A stretch of 64,000 nt of DNA from Pseudomonas sp. StFLB209 (GTDB lineage Bacteria; Pseudomonadota; Gammaproteobacteria; Pseudomonadales; Pseudomonadaceae), in contig NZ_AP014637.1 of assembly GCF_000829415.1 (NCBI RefSeq), positions 1,562,001-1,626,000 on the forward strand, read 5' to 3'. The notes below the pieces were generated by a model. It was not told the DNA's origin and searched no databases. It worked only from the letters and a program-made list of their open reading frames with translations. Below, in pieces: positions 56,671 to 64,000 of this stretch. The position numbers and the translations under genes are program-made. How positions within the stretch are numbered: position 1 is the first letter of the stretch; each line of letters begins with the position of its first letter.

Positions 56671-57741
56671 ATGAACCACACCAGGACCCTCAAGCTCCGA
56701 ATCAAAGACAAGCACGCGAAAACGCTGCTGGCGATGGCGCGCGAGGTCAATCTGGTGTGGAACTACTGCAATGAAACGAGTCATCGCGCCATCCGGGAAC
56801 GCCACCAGTGGCTCTCCGGTTTTGACCTGCAAAAGCTGACCAATGGATTAAGCAAATGCGACGGCGTGCAGATCGGCTCGCCCACCGTGCAGCAGGTTTG
56901 CGAGGACTACGCCAAGGCCCGTAAGCAGTTCAAGCGTTCCAGGCTCAATTGGCGGGTGTCCAGCAGGAGCAGCCCCAAATACAGCCTGGGCTGGATTCCC
57001 TTCAAGGCGCGAGCCTTGCAATACAGGGACGGCCAGATTCAGTTCGCCGGGTTCAGGTTTGGCCTGTGGGACAGCTACGGTTTAAGCCAGTACGCCCTGC
57101 GGGCCGGAAGCTTCAGTGAAGATTCCAGGGGGCGCTGGTATCTCAATATCTGCGTGCAGATTGAGAGCAAGCCGTGCAGCGGCACTGCCGCAGTTGGCAT
57201 CGACCTGGGCCTTAAAGCGGCGGCGACAACGTCTGAGGGCCAGGTGCTGATAGGGCGCCAATATCGCACCCTGGAGCAGAAGCTGGGCATCGCTCAGCGT
57301 GCTGGCAAGAGGGCACGTGTTCGCGCCCTCCATGCCAGGATCAGGAACCGGCGCAAGGATGCGCAACACAAGTTCTCAACCGTCCTGGTTGAGCGCTGCG
57401 CCGCCATTTTCGTTGGCGATGTAGCCAGCGCAAAACTCGTAAAGACTCAAATGGCCAAATCCACGCTTGATGCAGGATGGGGCCAACTCAAGACAATGCT
57501 GGAGCAGAAGTGCCAACGGGCAGGCGTTGTTTTTGAGGTTGTAGCCGAGCGTTATACCACCCAGACGTGCTCGTGCTGTGGAAGCATTTCCACCAGCAGT
57601 CCGAAAGGTAGAGCCGGTTTGCGAATAAGAGAATGGACTTGCGTGTGCTGCGGTACAGCCCACGACCGTGATGTAAACGCGGCCCGGAACATTCTCGCGG
57701 CGGGGCATCGCCGTCTAGCTGTAGGAATCCCCGCTCTTTAG
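56671..57741 (+). CDS. tnpB: TnpB, RNA-guided nuclease of an IS605-type element
   Basis: TnpB proteins cleave DNA guided by an RNA made from the element's right end. This copy has 356 residues. Seen: the N-terminal wedge/REC-like region; the RuvC-I motif GIDLGLKAA with D178; RuvC-III HDRDVNAARNI with D332/D334; and a zinc finger C300-x2-C303, C324-x2-C327. At RuvC-II, where most TnpBs have Glu (E-D/N-L), residues 247-251 read FVGDV. The start is the ATG at 56671; no ribosome binding site is visible. No frame break is present, unlike tnpA. Confidence 0.9.
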   Translation: MNHTRTLKLRIKDKHAKTLLAMAREVNLVWNYCNETSHRAIRERHQWLSGFDLQKLTNGLSKCDGVQIGSPTVQQVCEDYAKARKQFKRSRLNWRVSSRSSPKYSLGWIPFKARALQYRDGQIQFAGFRFGLWDSYGLSQYALRAGSFSEDSRGRWYLNICVQIESKPCSGTAAVGIDLGLKAAATTSEGQVLIGRQYRTLEQKLGIAQRAGKRARVRALHARIRNRRKDAQHKFSTVLVERCAAIFVGDVASAKLVKTQMAKSTLDAGWGQLKTMLEQKCQRAGVVFEVVAERYTTQTCSCCGSISTSSPKGRAGLRIREWTCVCCGTAHDRDVNAARNILAAGHRRLAVGIPAL

Positions 57742-57775
57742 GGCGGGGAGGATGTCAAAACGCTCTGAAAACTCT
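57600..57775 (+). ncRNA. Predicted reRNA (omegaRNA) of the TnpB element
   Basis: In this family the guide RNA overlaps the 3' end of tnpB, ends its scaffold in the right-end hairpin (57729-57748, then GATGTCAA), and takes its guide from the flanking host DNA. The guide would therefore begin near 57759, in the short spacer before the algQ stop. Limits are estimated from family knowledge, not seen as a transcript. Confidence 0.45.
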
Positions 57776-57784
57776 TTTAAACGC

Positions 57785-58246
57785 TCAGGCTTCAGCGCTG
57801 GCCTCTTCCTTGTGCGAGTTGTGCAGCACCTCGATCAGGCAGTCTTCGAGTTCGAAGCGCTCGTGCAGCAGCCCGCCAAGTTTCTTGAACTCAGTGGCAC
57901 AATCTGAAGATTCATTCTTGTCGCAACGATCATTGAACGCCAGAGCAAACTGGGTGATGACCTCCAGACGCGGGAACAGTGTGTCGGCCAGCTCAAGACC
58001 CCGCTCGTCGTTAAATGCCCGGGCTTCATCGCTGAGCTGTTCATAGACTTCGAAGTGACCGGCAGAGACATAGTCGACCAGCAACTGGCAGAAGCGTTGC
58101 TTTGCCTTGCGCTCGCCGAGCGATTGCGGAGAACCGCCAAGGGCATCATAGGCCCGGATCAGTTCATGACGTTCGAGGAGCCAACGATCAATCAGCAGGT
58201 TGACCCCACCCCAACGCTCCTGAGCACTCTCGCAGCTTTCCAGCAT
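57785..58246 (-). CDS. algQ: Anti-sigma-70 factor Rsd / AlgQ
   Basis: This protein binds sigma-70 and, in P. aeruginosa, supports alginate and virulence regulation. It has 153 helical residues with family blocks [21 protein letters not shown] and [20 protein letters not shown]. The IS605 right end lies only 26 bases beyond its stop, so the original transcript end has been replaced by IS sequence. Confidence 0.93.
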   Translation of the reverse strand: MLESCESAQERWGGVNLLIDRWLLERHELIRAYDALGGSPQSLGERKAKQRFCQLLVDYVSAGHFEVYEQLSDEARAFNDERGLELADTLFPRLEVITQFALAFNDRCDKNESSDCATEFKKLGGLLHERFELEDCLIEVLHNSHKEEASAEA

Positions 58247-58412
58247 GATGTTCTCTCTTCCCTTAAGGGCATGCGGTCCTGTAGCGGCCTCAAGGCACGA
58301 AACAGGCCAGGTGAACCGCGCCTGACGGCGTCATGAGAGCCGAGTTTCTCGACGCTTGCGAGCCAGATTATGCCCGCAGGATAAGCCCATCAAGTCAAGA
58401 AAACGAGAAAGT

Positions 58413-58952
58413 TCATACAAGTGTTTGATCCTGATCCTGACCAATGCCCCGGATCCTGCGGCCTATCTGGCCTGACAAGGGATACAGTGCCAATAGCATC
58501 AGTCCTGCAAAACCCAAAAGACTCCACTCCGGCAGGCTGATGCCGAACAGCGACCAGTTGATCTCGGCGCACAAGCGTGACTCGCCTTGCAGCAGGTCAC
58601 CCCAGGCATCCAGCGCCAGATTATCGAGGCTACGCTCCAGCGCATTGGTGACCGCCAGAAATTGTTCGGGCGATGAGGTCTGCAACCAGACCTGAGCCCC
58701 GGCCACACCAGCCCCCGCAACAGCCGCAAGCAGAAGGCACCCCGCATAACGGCGCCAGCCGCGCACCGAAGGGCCGTGTAAAGCGGCTGTCAGGCAGATC
58801 AGACCGGCAAGCGCCAGCAAGACCCGTTGCCAGCGGCAGAGCAGGCATGGCTCGAGGTTAAAACCATGCTGCAGCCAGAGCGCCGCCCCCAGGGACAATG
58901 CGCATGCAATGAACGCCATGAGAAAGAGAACGCGCGTGCGGGCCAGATGCAT
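58413..58952 (-). CDS. DsbB-family disulfide-bond protein (DsbH-like)
   Basis: This inner-membrane quinone-linked oxidoreductase of the DsbB family has 179 residues and four hydrophobic helices. The first redox pair is C36-x2-C39 (EPCLLCRW). In the second periplasmic loop only one Cys is present (C128, RLCAEINW); the partner expected about 25 residues earlier is not there (the loop reads QTSSPEQFLAVTN). It may therefore differ mechanistically from classical DsbB. It lies upstream of algQ on the same strand. Confidence 0.88.
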   Translation of the reverse strand: MHLARTRVLFLMAFIACALSLGAALWLQHGFNLEPCLLCRWQRVLLALAGLICLTAALHGPSVRGWRRYAGCLLLAAVAGAGVAGAQVWLQTSSPEQFLAVTNALERSLDNLALDAWGDLLQGESRLCAEINWSLFGISLPEWSLLGFAGLMLLALYPLSGQIGRRIRGIGQDQDQTLV

Positions 58953-59191
58953 GGCAAATCCGTAACAGAAAACGAAGGCAGCTACGGTAGAGGAAAGCGC
59001 CTCAAGCTTTCAAGGCGCAGACCTTCCGATGTTTCGCTGAAAACAAAAGGAAAAATACACACACAAATGCAGGATTCTTACCTTACAGCGTAGGAATATT
59101 CCCAGGCGCATTTCTGTCAACCACGCAACTCCGCTGAAAAATGCGGTCACTCGCCGCAGGAGCCCGCCATCGGCCCCTGCATGACGTATTT

Positions 59192-60436
59192 TCAGGCGCG
59201 ACTCAACGCGGGCAGCGGCCGGGCCAGCAGGCGCTCATCGAGCATGCCCAGACCTTGCTGGAACAACTGGTTGCTACGCTCGGTTTCACCCAACTGAGCC
59301 AACAGCCGCGCCAGTTCAGCGCAGGTCTCCGGATTGGGCTCAAAGCGCAGGCTGCTTTCCAGATAATCCCGCGCCTTGCCCCATAGGCGCCCTTGCAGGC
59401 AAATGCGCCCCAGGGTCAGCAGCAGGCTGGGATCTTCGGGATGCTGTTTCAGCCAGCCTTCGGCTGCCTGCAACTGCTTGCCATTGTCAACGCCGCGCAC
59501 CAGGCCATACAGACGGGCCAGATGGCTGTTGTAGTCGCGCTTGAGCGCGGTGCGCAATACATCTTCGGCCTGAGCCTCGGCATTCAGACGTCGCAACTGC
59601 TCGGCGTAGGCCAGCACCAGGGCCGGCTCCTGACGCTGCGCAGAACTGAGCGCCTTCCAGGCCTGTTCCAGCGACGCCAGGCCACTGGCGCTGGCGTTGT
59701 CGGTTTCACGCCAGGCTGCCAGGCTGAGGTTTTCGCCCCATGCACGGCGCTCCAGCTCGGCCAGCTCGGCCGCCGGCAGCACTTTGTCTTTGCGCAGCTC
59801 AGGCATCAGACGCACCAGTTCGGACCAGTCGCCGCGCAGCAGGTACAGACGTTGCAACTGACGCAGCACCTGCGGGTTATGCCGGTGACGCTCCTGCATC
59901 GCCTGCAGGGTCACCAGCGCACCATCGGTATCGCCACGGTCCTGCTGCAACTGGGCATGACTCAGGGCCACTGCCAGTTCGGCTTGCGGCTGACGCTGCA
60001 GGGCACGCTCGAGCAGGCTGTCGCATTCCTCGTAACGGCCTTGCTCATTGGCGGCGCGGGCAGCCCCGAGGTAATAGAGCAGCGGCTGCGGGTCAGCCTC
60101 TGCAGCGCGATGCAGATGACGCTGGGCGCTGGCCCAGCGACCTTCAGCCAGGTCCATCTGGCCTTGTTCGACCGCGATCTGCACCCGGCGGCTGCGGTTG
60201 TGTCGCGACCAGGGATTGACCAGCCCGCTGGAGGCGCTGACCAACCCGATCAGCAGACGCGCAACCAGCAGCACCAGCCAGAGCGCCAGCAACAGACCCA
60301 AGGCCGCCCAGAGGCTCGATTCGTAACGGAAGTTCTGATAGGAAATCAGTACATAGCCAGCGTGCTCGGCCATGGCGACGCCGATCAGGGCCGCGACCGC
60401 AATGGCAATAAACAGCAGGATGTAAAAGCGCTTCAT
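59192..60436 (-). CDS. hemY: HemY-like inner-membrane TPR protein
   Basis: This 414-residue protein has two N-terminal membrane helices (core FYILLFIAIAVAALIGVAMA and WAALGLLLALWLVLLVARLL) and a cytoplasmic or periplasmic TPR region (RHLHRAAEADPQPLLYYLGAA and further repeats). It accompanies hemX and hemD-hemC in gammaproteobacteria; the exact role in haem synthesis or transport is uncertain. Its start overlaps the hemX stop by 4 bases. Confidence 0.93.
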   Translation of the reverse strand: MKRFYILLFIAIAVAALIGVAMAEHAGYVLISYQNFRYESSLWAALGLLLALWLVLLVARLLIGLVSASSGLVNPWSRHNRSRRVQIAVEQGQMDLAEGRWASAQRHLHRAAEADPQPLLYYLGAARAANEQGRYEECDSLLERALQRQPQAELAVALSHAQLQQDRGDTDGALVTLQAMQERHRHNPQVLRQLQRLYLLRGDWSELVRLMPELRKDKVLPAAELAELERRAWGENLSLAAWRETDNASASGLASLEQAWKALSSAQRQEPALVLAYAEQLRRLNAEAQAEDVLRTALKRDYNSHLARLYGLVRGVDNGKQLQAAEGWLKQHPEDPSLLLTLGRICLQGRLWGKARDYLESSLRFEPNPETCAELARLLAQLGETERSNQLFQQGLGMLDERLLARPLPALSRA

Positions 60437-61545
60437 GGGCTGGTCCCCCGCTGCGTTTCAGCCGGCTGTGGCGACATCTGGCGACGCTCCAGGTAAGCCT
60501 GTACCGCGCTGAGGCTTTGCGCCAGGTCCGGGGTCAGCACCGACACCTGCTGGCCGGCCAGGGCCGCCAGACGCTCGGCGATGACCTTGCTCTGCGGGTT
60601 GTCTTTGTTGAAGTTGGTATCCAGCACGCTGCGCGCCTCGCCAATCGACTTGGCGTAGACCTGCGGCTCGCCATTGAGCGCAGCCCACTGCGCCTGCTCC
60701 AACGCCAGGGTCAGGGCCAGACGCACCTGCGCCAGGCTCTGCCCGGCGAGCAGCGGGCGAATGTCCTTGTCGGCATTGAAGTCGATGCGGATGTAGTGGG
60801 AAATCTGCTTCCACCAGCGGCTCCAGTAGCTGTCTTCGCTCTGGCTGGAGGTCAGGCCGAACAGCGACTCGCCCTTGTCCTGGTACTCCGGCGCCAGCGC
60901 GTTGAGCTGCAAGGCCTGCTCACGCAGCGCCGACAGTTGCAGGAACAGGCCGGTACGGTCAGGTTGCTCGACACTGCGCAGCGCCGTCATGCTCCGCGCC
61001 AGCTGCTCGCGGGCAGCGAAAGCCCCCGGATCATCCTGCTCACGCAGGATTTCGTCGGCACCCTGGACCAGCGCGCGGGCACTGTAGATGTCCTGCAACG
61101 CCGACAGACGCAGGCTGGCCAGACGCAGCAGATGCTCGGCCTCAGCCAGACGCCAGTCTTTGCGGCTGGCACCGAGTACGGTTTCCAGGCGCTGGCTCAG
61201 GCGTTGCTGGTCACCCTGCAACTGCGCCACCAAGCGGCGGTTGTCTTCAAGCTGGGCGGCCGGCGGAAACTGCGCCAGACGCGCGTTCAGTTGCTGGTCA
61301 GTACGCGCCAGAGCCAGGGTCTGCTCGGCGATATCCTGCACCTGACTGCGCTGCTGCAGATGGCCCGCCTGGAGCATGCGTAATTGCCATACTCCCCAAC
61401 CGGCTACACCGACACCGGCAATCCCCAGCAACAGGGCCAGAACCGCCAGACCACTGCCTCGGTTACCGCTGCGCTTGGGGGCGGGAGTTGCTGGCGAAGT
61501 CTTCGACAACGCTTCTTCGTCTTTGGGCAAGGCTGTTTCGCTCAC
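60433..61545 (-). CDS. hemX: HemX-family membrane protein
   Basis: This 370-residue protein has one membrane helix (residues ~33-53, LAVLALLLGIAGVGVAGWGV) after a polar N-terminus. A long coiled-coil region follows (QVQDIAEQTLALARTDQQLNAR by ends, LEDNRRLVAQLQGDQQRLSQRLE by ends). It resembles the HemX/uroporphyrinogen-III C-methyltransferase-like family, but lacks a methyltransferase motif. It is coupled to hemY downstream, and lies 48 bases after hemD. Confidence 0.93.
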   Translation of the reverse strand: MSETALPKDEEALSKTSPATPAPKRSGNRGSGLAVLALLLGIAGVGVAGWGVWQLRMLQAGHLQQRSQVQDIAEQTLALARTDQQLNARLAQFPPAAQLEDNRRLVAQLQGDQQRLSQRLETVLGASRKDWRLAEAEHLLRLASLRLSALQDIYSARALVQGADEILREQDDPGAFAAREQLARSMTALRSVEQPDRTGLFLQLSALREQALQLNALAPEYQDKGESLFGLTSSQSEDSYWSRWWKQISHYIRIDFNADKDIRPLLAGQSLAQVRLALTLALEQAQWAALNGEPQVYAKSIGEARSVLDTNFNKDNPQSKVIAERLAALAGQQVSVLTPDLAQSLSAVQAYLERRQMSPQPAETQRGTSP

Positions 61546-61593
61546 GTGTCCATCCTTTGCAGTTAGGCGTCGTTTTCCACAACGCTTGATCGA

Positions 61594-62373
61594 TCAGGGC
61601 GCCGCCACCGCGGGTTCAGGGGTTGCCTGTACGGCTTGTAACAAGGCCGCAGTACTGGCACCACGGCAATCGACGACAATACGGGCACCGGCATCACGTG
61701 CCAGCTCCGCGACCCGGGGGCTCGGTACGAATAACGGCAGACCCGCCAATTCAGGCCAGCAGTCTCCCGCCATCTGCAGCAAATGCTCAAGACCCTGCCC
61801 ACTGCTGACCACCAGCCCGTTCAAGCGTTCCCCCGCCACGCGCTGTGGCAACGCAGCGACGGGGTAATCGGGCCTGAAGCGGCGGTACAACGGCAGGTAG
61901 TCGACCCGCACACCCGACTCGCGCAACCGCTCGGCCATCCACTCGCGTCCGTCTTCACCGCGCATGATTAACACACGACTTCCCGGTATGGCGATGGCCT
62001 GATGCAATTGCGGCAAATCGAGCAAGGCTTCGCTGTCGTCACCCTGCACTGGCCAGGTCACATCCAGCAGACCGTAATCAAGCAAGATCTGCCCGGTGCC
62101 GCGGCCTACGCAAAACCACGGCTGGATGGGCGGCTGCGGCCAGATTTCATCCAGCAGTTCGACGACCAGACGCGCTGCCGGCTTGCTGACCACGATCACC
62201 GCCTGGTAGTGCATCAATTCGAAGATCTTTGCGCGCTGCGCGTCATCGAGCACAAGCGGCTCGGTCTCCAGCAGCGGCAGGCTGCTGGAAAAGATCCCTG
62301 CTGCGGCCAGCTCATGCGCCACCTGCGCCGATTCTTCGGCAGGCCGGGTCAGCAACAGGCGCCAGGCGCTCAT
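61594..62373 (-). CDS. hemD: Uroporphyrinogen-III synthase
   Basis: This enzyme cyclises hydroxymethylbilane with D-ring inversion. It has 259 residues in two domains, with weakly conserved blocks (WRLLLTRPAEES, VIVVSKPAARLV, FVPSPRVAELARDAG). The ATG at 62373 overlaps the hemC TGA by one base (TGATG), so translation is coupled; a GTG one codon earlier is possible. Confidence 0.94.
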   Translation of the reverse strand: MSAWRLLLTRPAEESAQVAHELAAAGIFSSSLPLLETEPLVLDDAQRAKIFELMHYQAVIVVSKPAARLVVELLDEIWPQPPIQPWFCVGRGTGQILLDYGLLDVTWPVQGDDSEALLDLPQLHQAIAIPGSRVLIMRGEDGREWMAERLRESGVRVDYLPLYRRFRPDYPVAALPQRVAGERLNGLVVSSGQGLEHLLQMAGDCWPELAGLPLFVPSPRVAELARDAGARIVVDCRGASTAALLQAVQATPEPAVAAP

Positions 62374-63311
62374 CACTCTGCGGCCTGACCATAAATGGCG
62401 TGCAGAATGCGCTCTGCGCCCTGCGCCAGCAGATCCTCGGCCACCTGCACACCCAACGCCTGGGCCGCGTCCCGGGAGGCACGTGCCTCAGCGCGCAGCA
62501 GCACACCGCCAGCCGGCTCGCCGACCAGGCCGCGCAACCACAACTGTTCGCCTTCAAGCACCGCATAACAGGCGATCGGCACCTGGCAGCCGCCGTTGAG
62601 GTGACGATTGAGCGCACGCTCAGCACTCACCCGCGCCGCCGTGTCGGCGTGGTGCAGCGGCGCCAGCAACGCATGGATTTGCGCATCGGCGCTGCGGCAT
62701 TCAATGCCCACCGCGCCCTGGCCGCCGGCAGGCAGGCTGTTTTCGATACTCAGGTTGGCGGTGATACGCGCCTCGAAGCCCAGCCGTATCAAACCGGCAG
62801 CGGCGAGGATAATCGCGTCGTACTCACCCGCATCAAGCTTGGCCAGGCGCGTATTGACGTTGCCGCGCAAGAACTGAATTTTCAGGTCAGGACGCAAGGC
62901 CAGCAACTGGGCCTGACGGCGCAGGCTTGAAGTGCCCACCACACTGCCCGGCGGCAGCGCATCAAGACTGACAAAATGGTTGGAAACGAACGCATCACGC
63001 GGGTCTTCACGCTCACAGATGCAAAACAGGCCCAACCCCTCGGGGAAGTCCATGGGCACGTCTTTCATTGAGTGCACAGCGATATCGGCCTGATTTTCCA
63101 GCAGCGCCGTTTCCAGCTCTTTGACGAACAGGCCTTTGCCACCGATTTTCGACAGCGGTGAGTCGAGCAGTTTGTCGCCACGGCTGACCATCGGCACCAA
63201 GGTCACGATCAGCCCCGGATGGGCCTGTTCCAGGCGGGCTTTGACATACTCGGCCTGCCACAGGGCCAGTGCGCTTTTGCGGGTAGCGATGCGGATCTCG
63301 CGAATGGACAT
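62373..63311 (-). CDS. hemC: Porphobilinogen deaminase (hydroxymethylbilane synthase)
   Basis: This enzyme polymerises four porphobilinogens. It has 312 residues with the family start [20 protein letters not shown], the [18 protein letters not shown] block with the catalytic Asp, and the cofactor-binding Cys region GIECRSAD. It heads the hemC-hemD-hemX-hemY operon. It lies 258 bases downstream of algR on the same strand. Confidence 0.97.
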   Translation of the reverse strand: MSIREIRIATRKSALALWQAEYVKARLEQAHPGLIVTLVPMVSRGDKLLDSPLSKIGGKGLFVKELETALLENQADIAVHSMKDVPMDFPEGLGLFCICEREDPRDAFVSNHFVSLDALPPGSVVGTSSLRRQAQLLALRPDLKIQFLRGNVNTRLAKLDAGEYDAIILAAAGLIRLGFEARITANLSIENSLPAGGQGAVGIECRSADAQIHALLAPLHHADTAARVSAERALNRHLNGGCQVPIACYAVLEGEQLWLRGLVGEPAGGVLLRAEARASRDAAQALGVQVAEDLLAQGAERILHAIYGQAAE

Positions 63312-63534
63312 GGATCAATCCGTACAGGGTAAAGACCGCCGATGATAACAGTTCGGCCGCGTGCGCTTGGAGTGCTGCCGGTGAACTCCCGGCAGGTCAC
63401 TGACACGAATCAACGAAAACACCGCCCATACCCGTCCGGGGCCGCGTTTTGGCGAGGCCAGTGACGATAGTCGTCCTGCGCACAGTCTGCTTTGTCGAAA
63501 ACAGCGTCGAAATGTCCATTTACGCCAGACAGGT

Positions 63535-63558
63535 ACGGACGAGCCGCGAATCGTCCGT
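63535..63558 (-). terminator. Hairpin after algR
   Basis: ACGGACGA/TCGTCCGT, perfect 8-bp arms with an 8-base loop, starts 12 bases after the algR stop. No strong U tract follows, so termination is plausible but not certain. Confidence 0.5.
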
Positions 63559-63569
63559 CCTGAAGAACG

Positions 63570-64000
63570 TCAAAGCTGCTGCATCATCTTGCGCACGCCG
63601 GCCACATGCCGACGACTGACCACCAGGGCATCGCCGTTGAGACCCTTGAGGTACAACTGAAAATGCCCAAGGGGCGTTCGCTGCAGGCGCTCGATTCGCT
63701 CACGGGCCACCAGAGCATTGCGGTGGATGCGCACGAATCGGTCGCCGAACTCGTCCTCAAGCGCCTTGAGCGGCTCATCGAGCAAGACCTCTCCCCCCTC
63801 ATGGCGCAGGGTGACGTACTTGTGGTCGGCGATGAAATAGATCACCTGCTCCAGGGGAATCAGCTCGATTCCCTTGCGGGTCCGGGCACTGATATGCGTG
63901 CGCGGACCGTTGCCACTCTCGGCGGCAGGGCGGGTCATCGCGGCCAGTTGCACGCGATTGGGTCGTTCGGCTTTTTTCAGCGCTTCGGCCAGGTGCTCGG
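63570..64000 (-). CDS. algR: Response regulator AlgR (partial, N-terminus outside window)
   Basis: This LytTR-type response regulator controls alginate, type IV pili and virulence genes in P. aeruginosa. The visible part is the C-terminal LytTR DNA-binding domain, ending HVAGVRKMMQQL. Conserved blocks are HISARTRKGIELIPLEQVIYF and FVRIHRNALVARERIERLQ. At the right edge it continues upstream through LAEALKKAERPNRVQLA into the receiver domain. About 100 residues are missing. Confidence 0.95.
   Translation of the reverse strand, partial: EHLAEALKKAERPNRVQLAAMTRPAAESGNGPRTHISARTRKGIELIPLEQVIYFIADHKYVTLRHEGGEVLLDEPLKALEDEFGDRFVRIHRNALVARERIERLQRTPLGHFQLYLKGLNGDALVVSRRHVAGVRKMMQQL

Larger units (their letters stand above)
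56391..57758. mobile_element. IS200/IS605-family element with decayed tnpA and intact tnpB
   Basis: The element lies between the FKBP terminator and algQ. The left end carries a hairpin (CCTCGGG/CCCGAGG, 56397-56416) and the right end a hairpin (CCCCGCTCTTTAGGGCGGGG, 57729-57748) followed by GATGTCAA. Between them are a tnpA remnant on the minus strand and a tnpB on the plus strand, the divergent layout of the IS605 group. Both ends are approximate; this family makes no target duplication. Without TnpA it could move only with help in trans. Confidence 0.85.

Overview
The window is a chromosomal segment from a Pseudomonas species, most likely of the fluorescens/putida lineage. I base this on the gene order, the high GC content, and pseudomonad REP-type palindromes. 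From memory, the backbone runs colinear with the P. aeruginosa PAO1 stretch from argA to algR: argA-argE, an orphan secretion ATPase, gcvT-gcvH, an iron ABC transporter, the ubiquinone hydroxylases with pepP, zapA-ssrS-fau, glpT, ubiD, rho-trxA, ppx/ppk, hemB, an FTR1 iron permease, algP, algQ, dsbB, hemYXDC and algR. No alignment was run, so the synteny is recollection supported by protein identity.

Layout. 1-8.7 kb: arginine synthesis (argA partial, argE), a CYTH triphosphatase-like protein, an Lrp regulator divergent from a small unknown protein, an orphan GspE-type ATPase, an SPFH/NfeD membrane pair and a DUF2388 secreted protein. 8.7-20.5 kb: glycine cleavage gcvT-gcvH without gcvP, an iron transporter with a REP palindrome between its two genes, the ubiI/ubiH/pepP/UPF0149 cluster, the divergent zapB-like/zapA/6S RNA/fau cluster, a 51-residue membrane protein not annotated by length filters, an EVE-domain protein and a FliL-like protein. 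20.5-24.2 kb is an accessory island with lower GC. It holds a 5'-truncated S-type pyocin whose HNH DNase end and immunity gene remain, a coiled-coil protein, and two tandem secreted TonB-fold proteins. 24.4-40 kb: glpT, chaC, a ferredoxin reductase joined to ubiD, rho, trxA, ppx against ppk, hemB, dedA, elbB and a cytochrome-FTR1 fusion.

40-43.4 kb is a compact four-gene operon of envelope lipoproteins (COG3014, YcfL, LpoB and a secreted LpoB/CsgG-like protein). It starts from a recognisable sigma-70 promoter and ends in a strong terminator. 43.4-44.6 kb is rich in repeats: a REPIN, a second REP palindrome and a 122-bp imperfect palindrome flank a LysE exporter. 44.6-51.3 kb is an organosulfur-scavenging cluster: a Cys-type sulfatase coupled to a TonB-dependent receptor, a LysR regulator, a sulfonate/sulfate-ester binding protein and a TauD/AtsK-type dioxygenase. 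51.4-64 kb returns to the backbone, with MscS, ABC-F, algP with 42-bp repeats, an FKBP isomerase, algQ, dsbB, hemY-hemX-hemD-hemC and the C-terminal half of algR. An IS200/IS605 element with a decayed tnpA and an intact-looking tnpB interrupts this part between the FKBP gene and algQ.

The items most worth follow-up are the TnpB with an unusual RuvC-II motif and a guide fixed next to algQ, the orphan pyocin nuclease/immunity module with its odd neighbours, the organosulfur cluster, and the lipoprotein operon. I saw no tRNA, rRNA, CRISPR array, replication origin or prophage structural genes.
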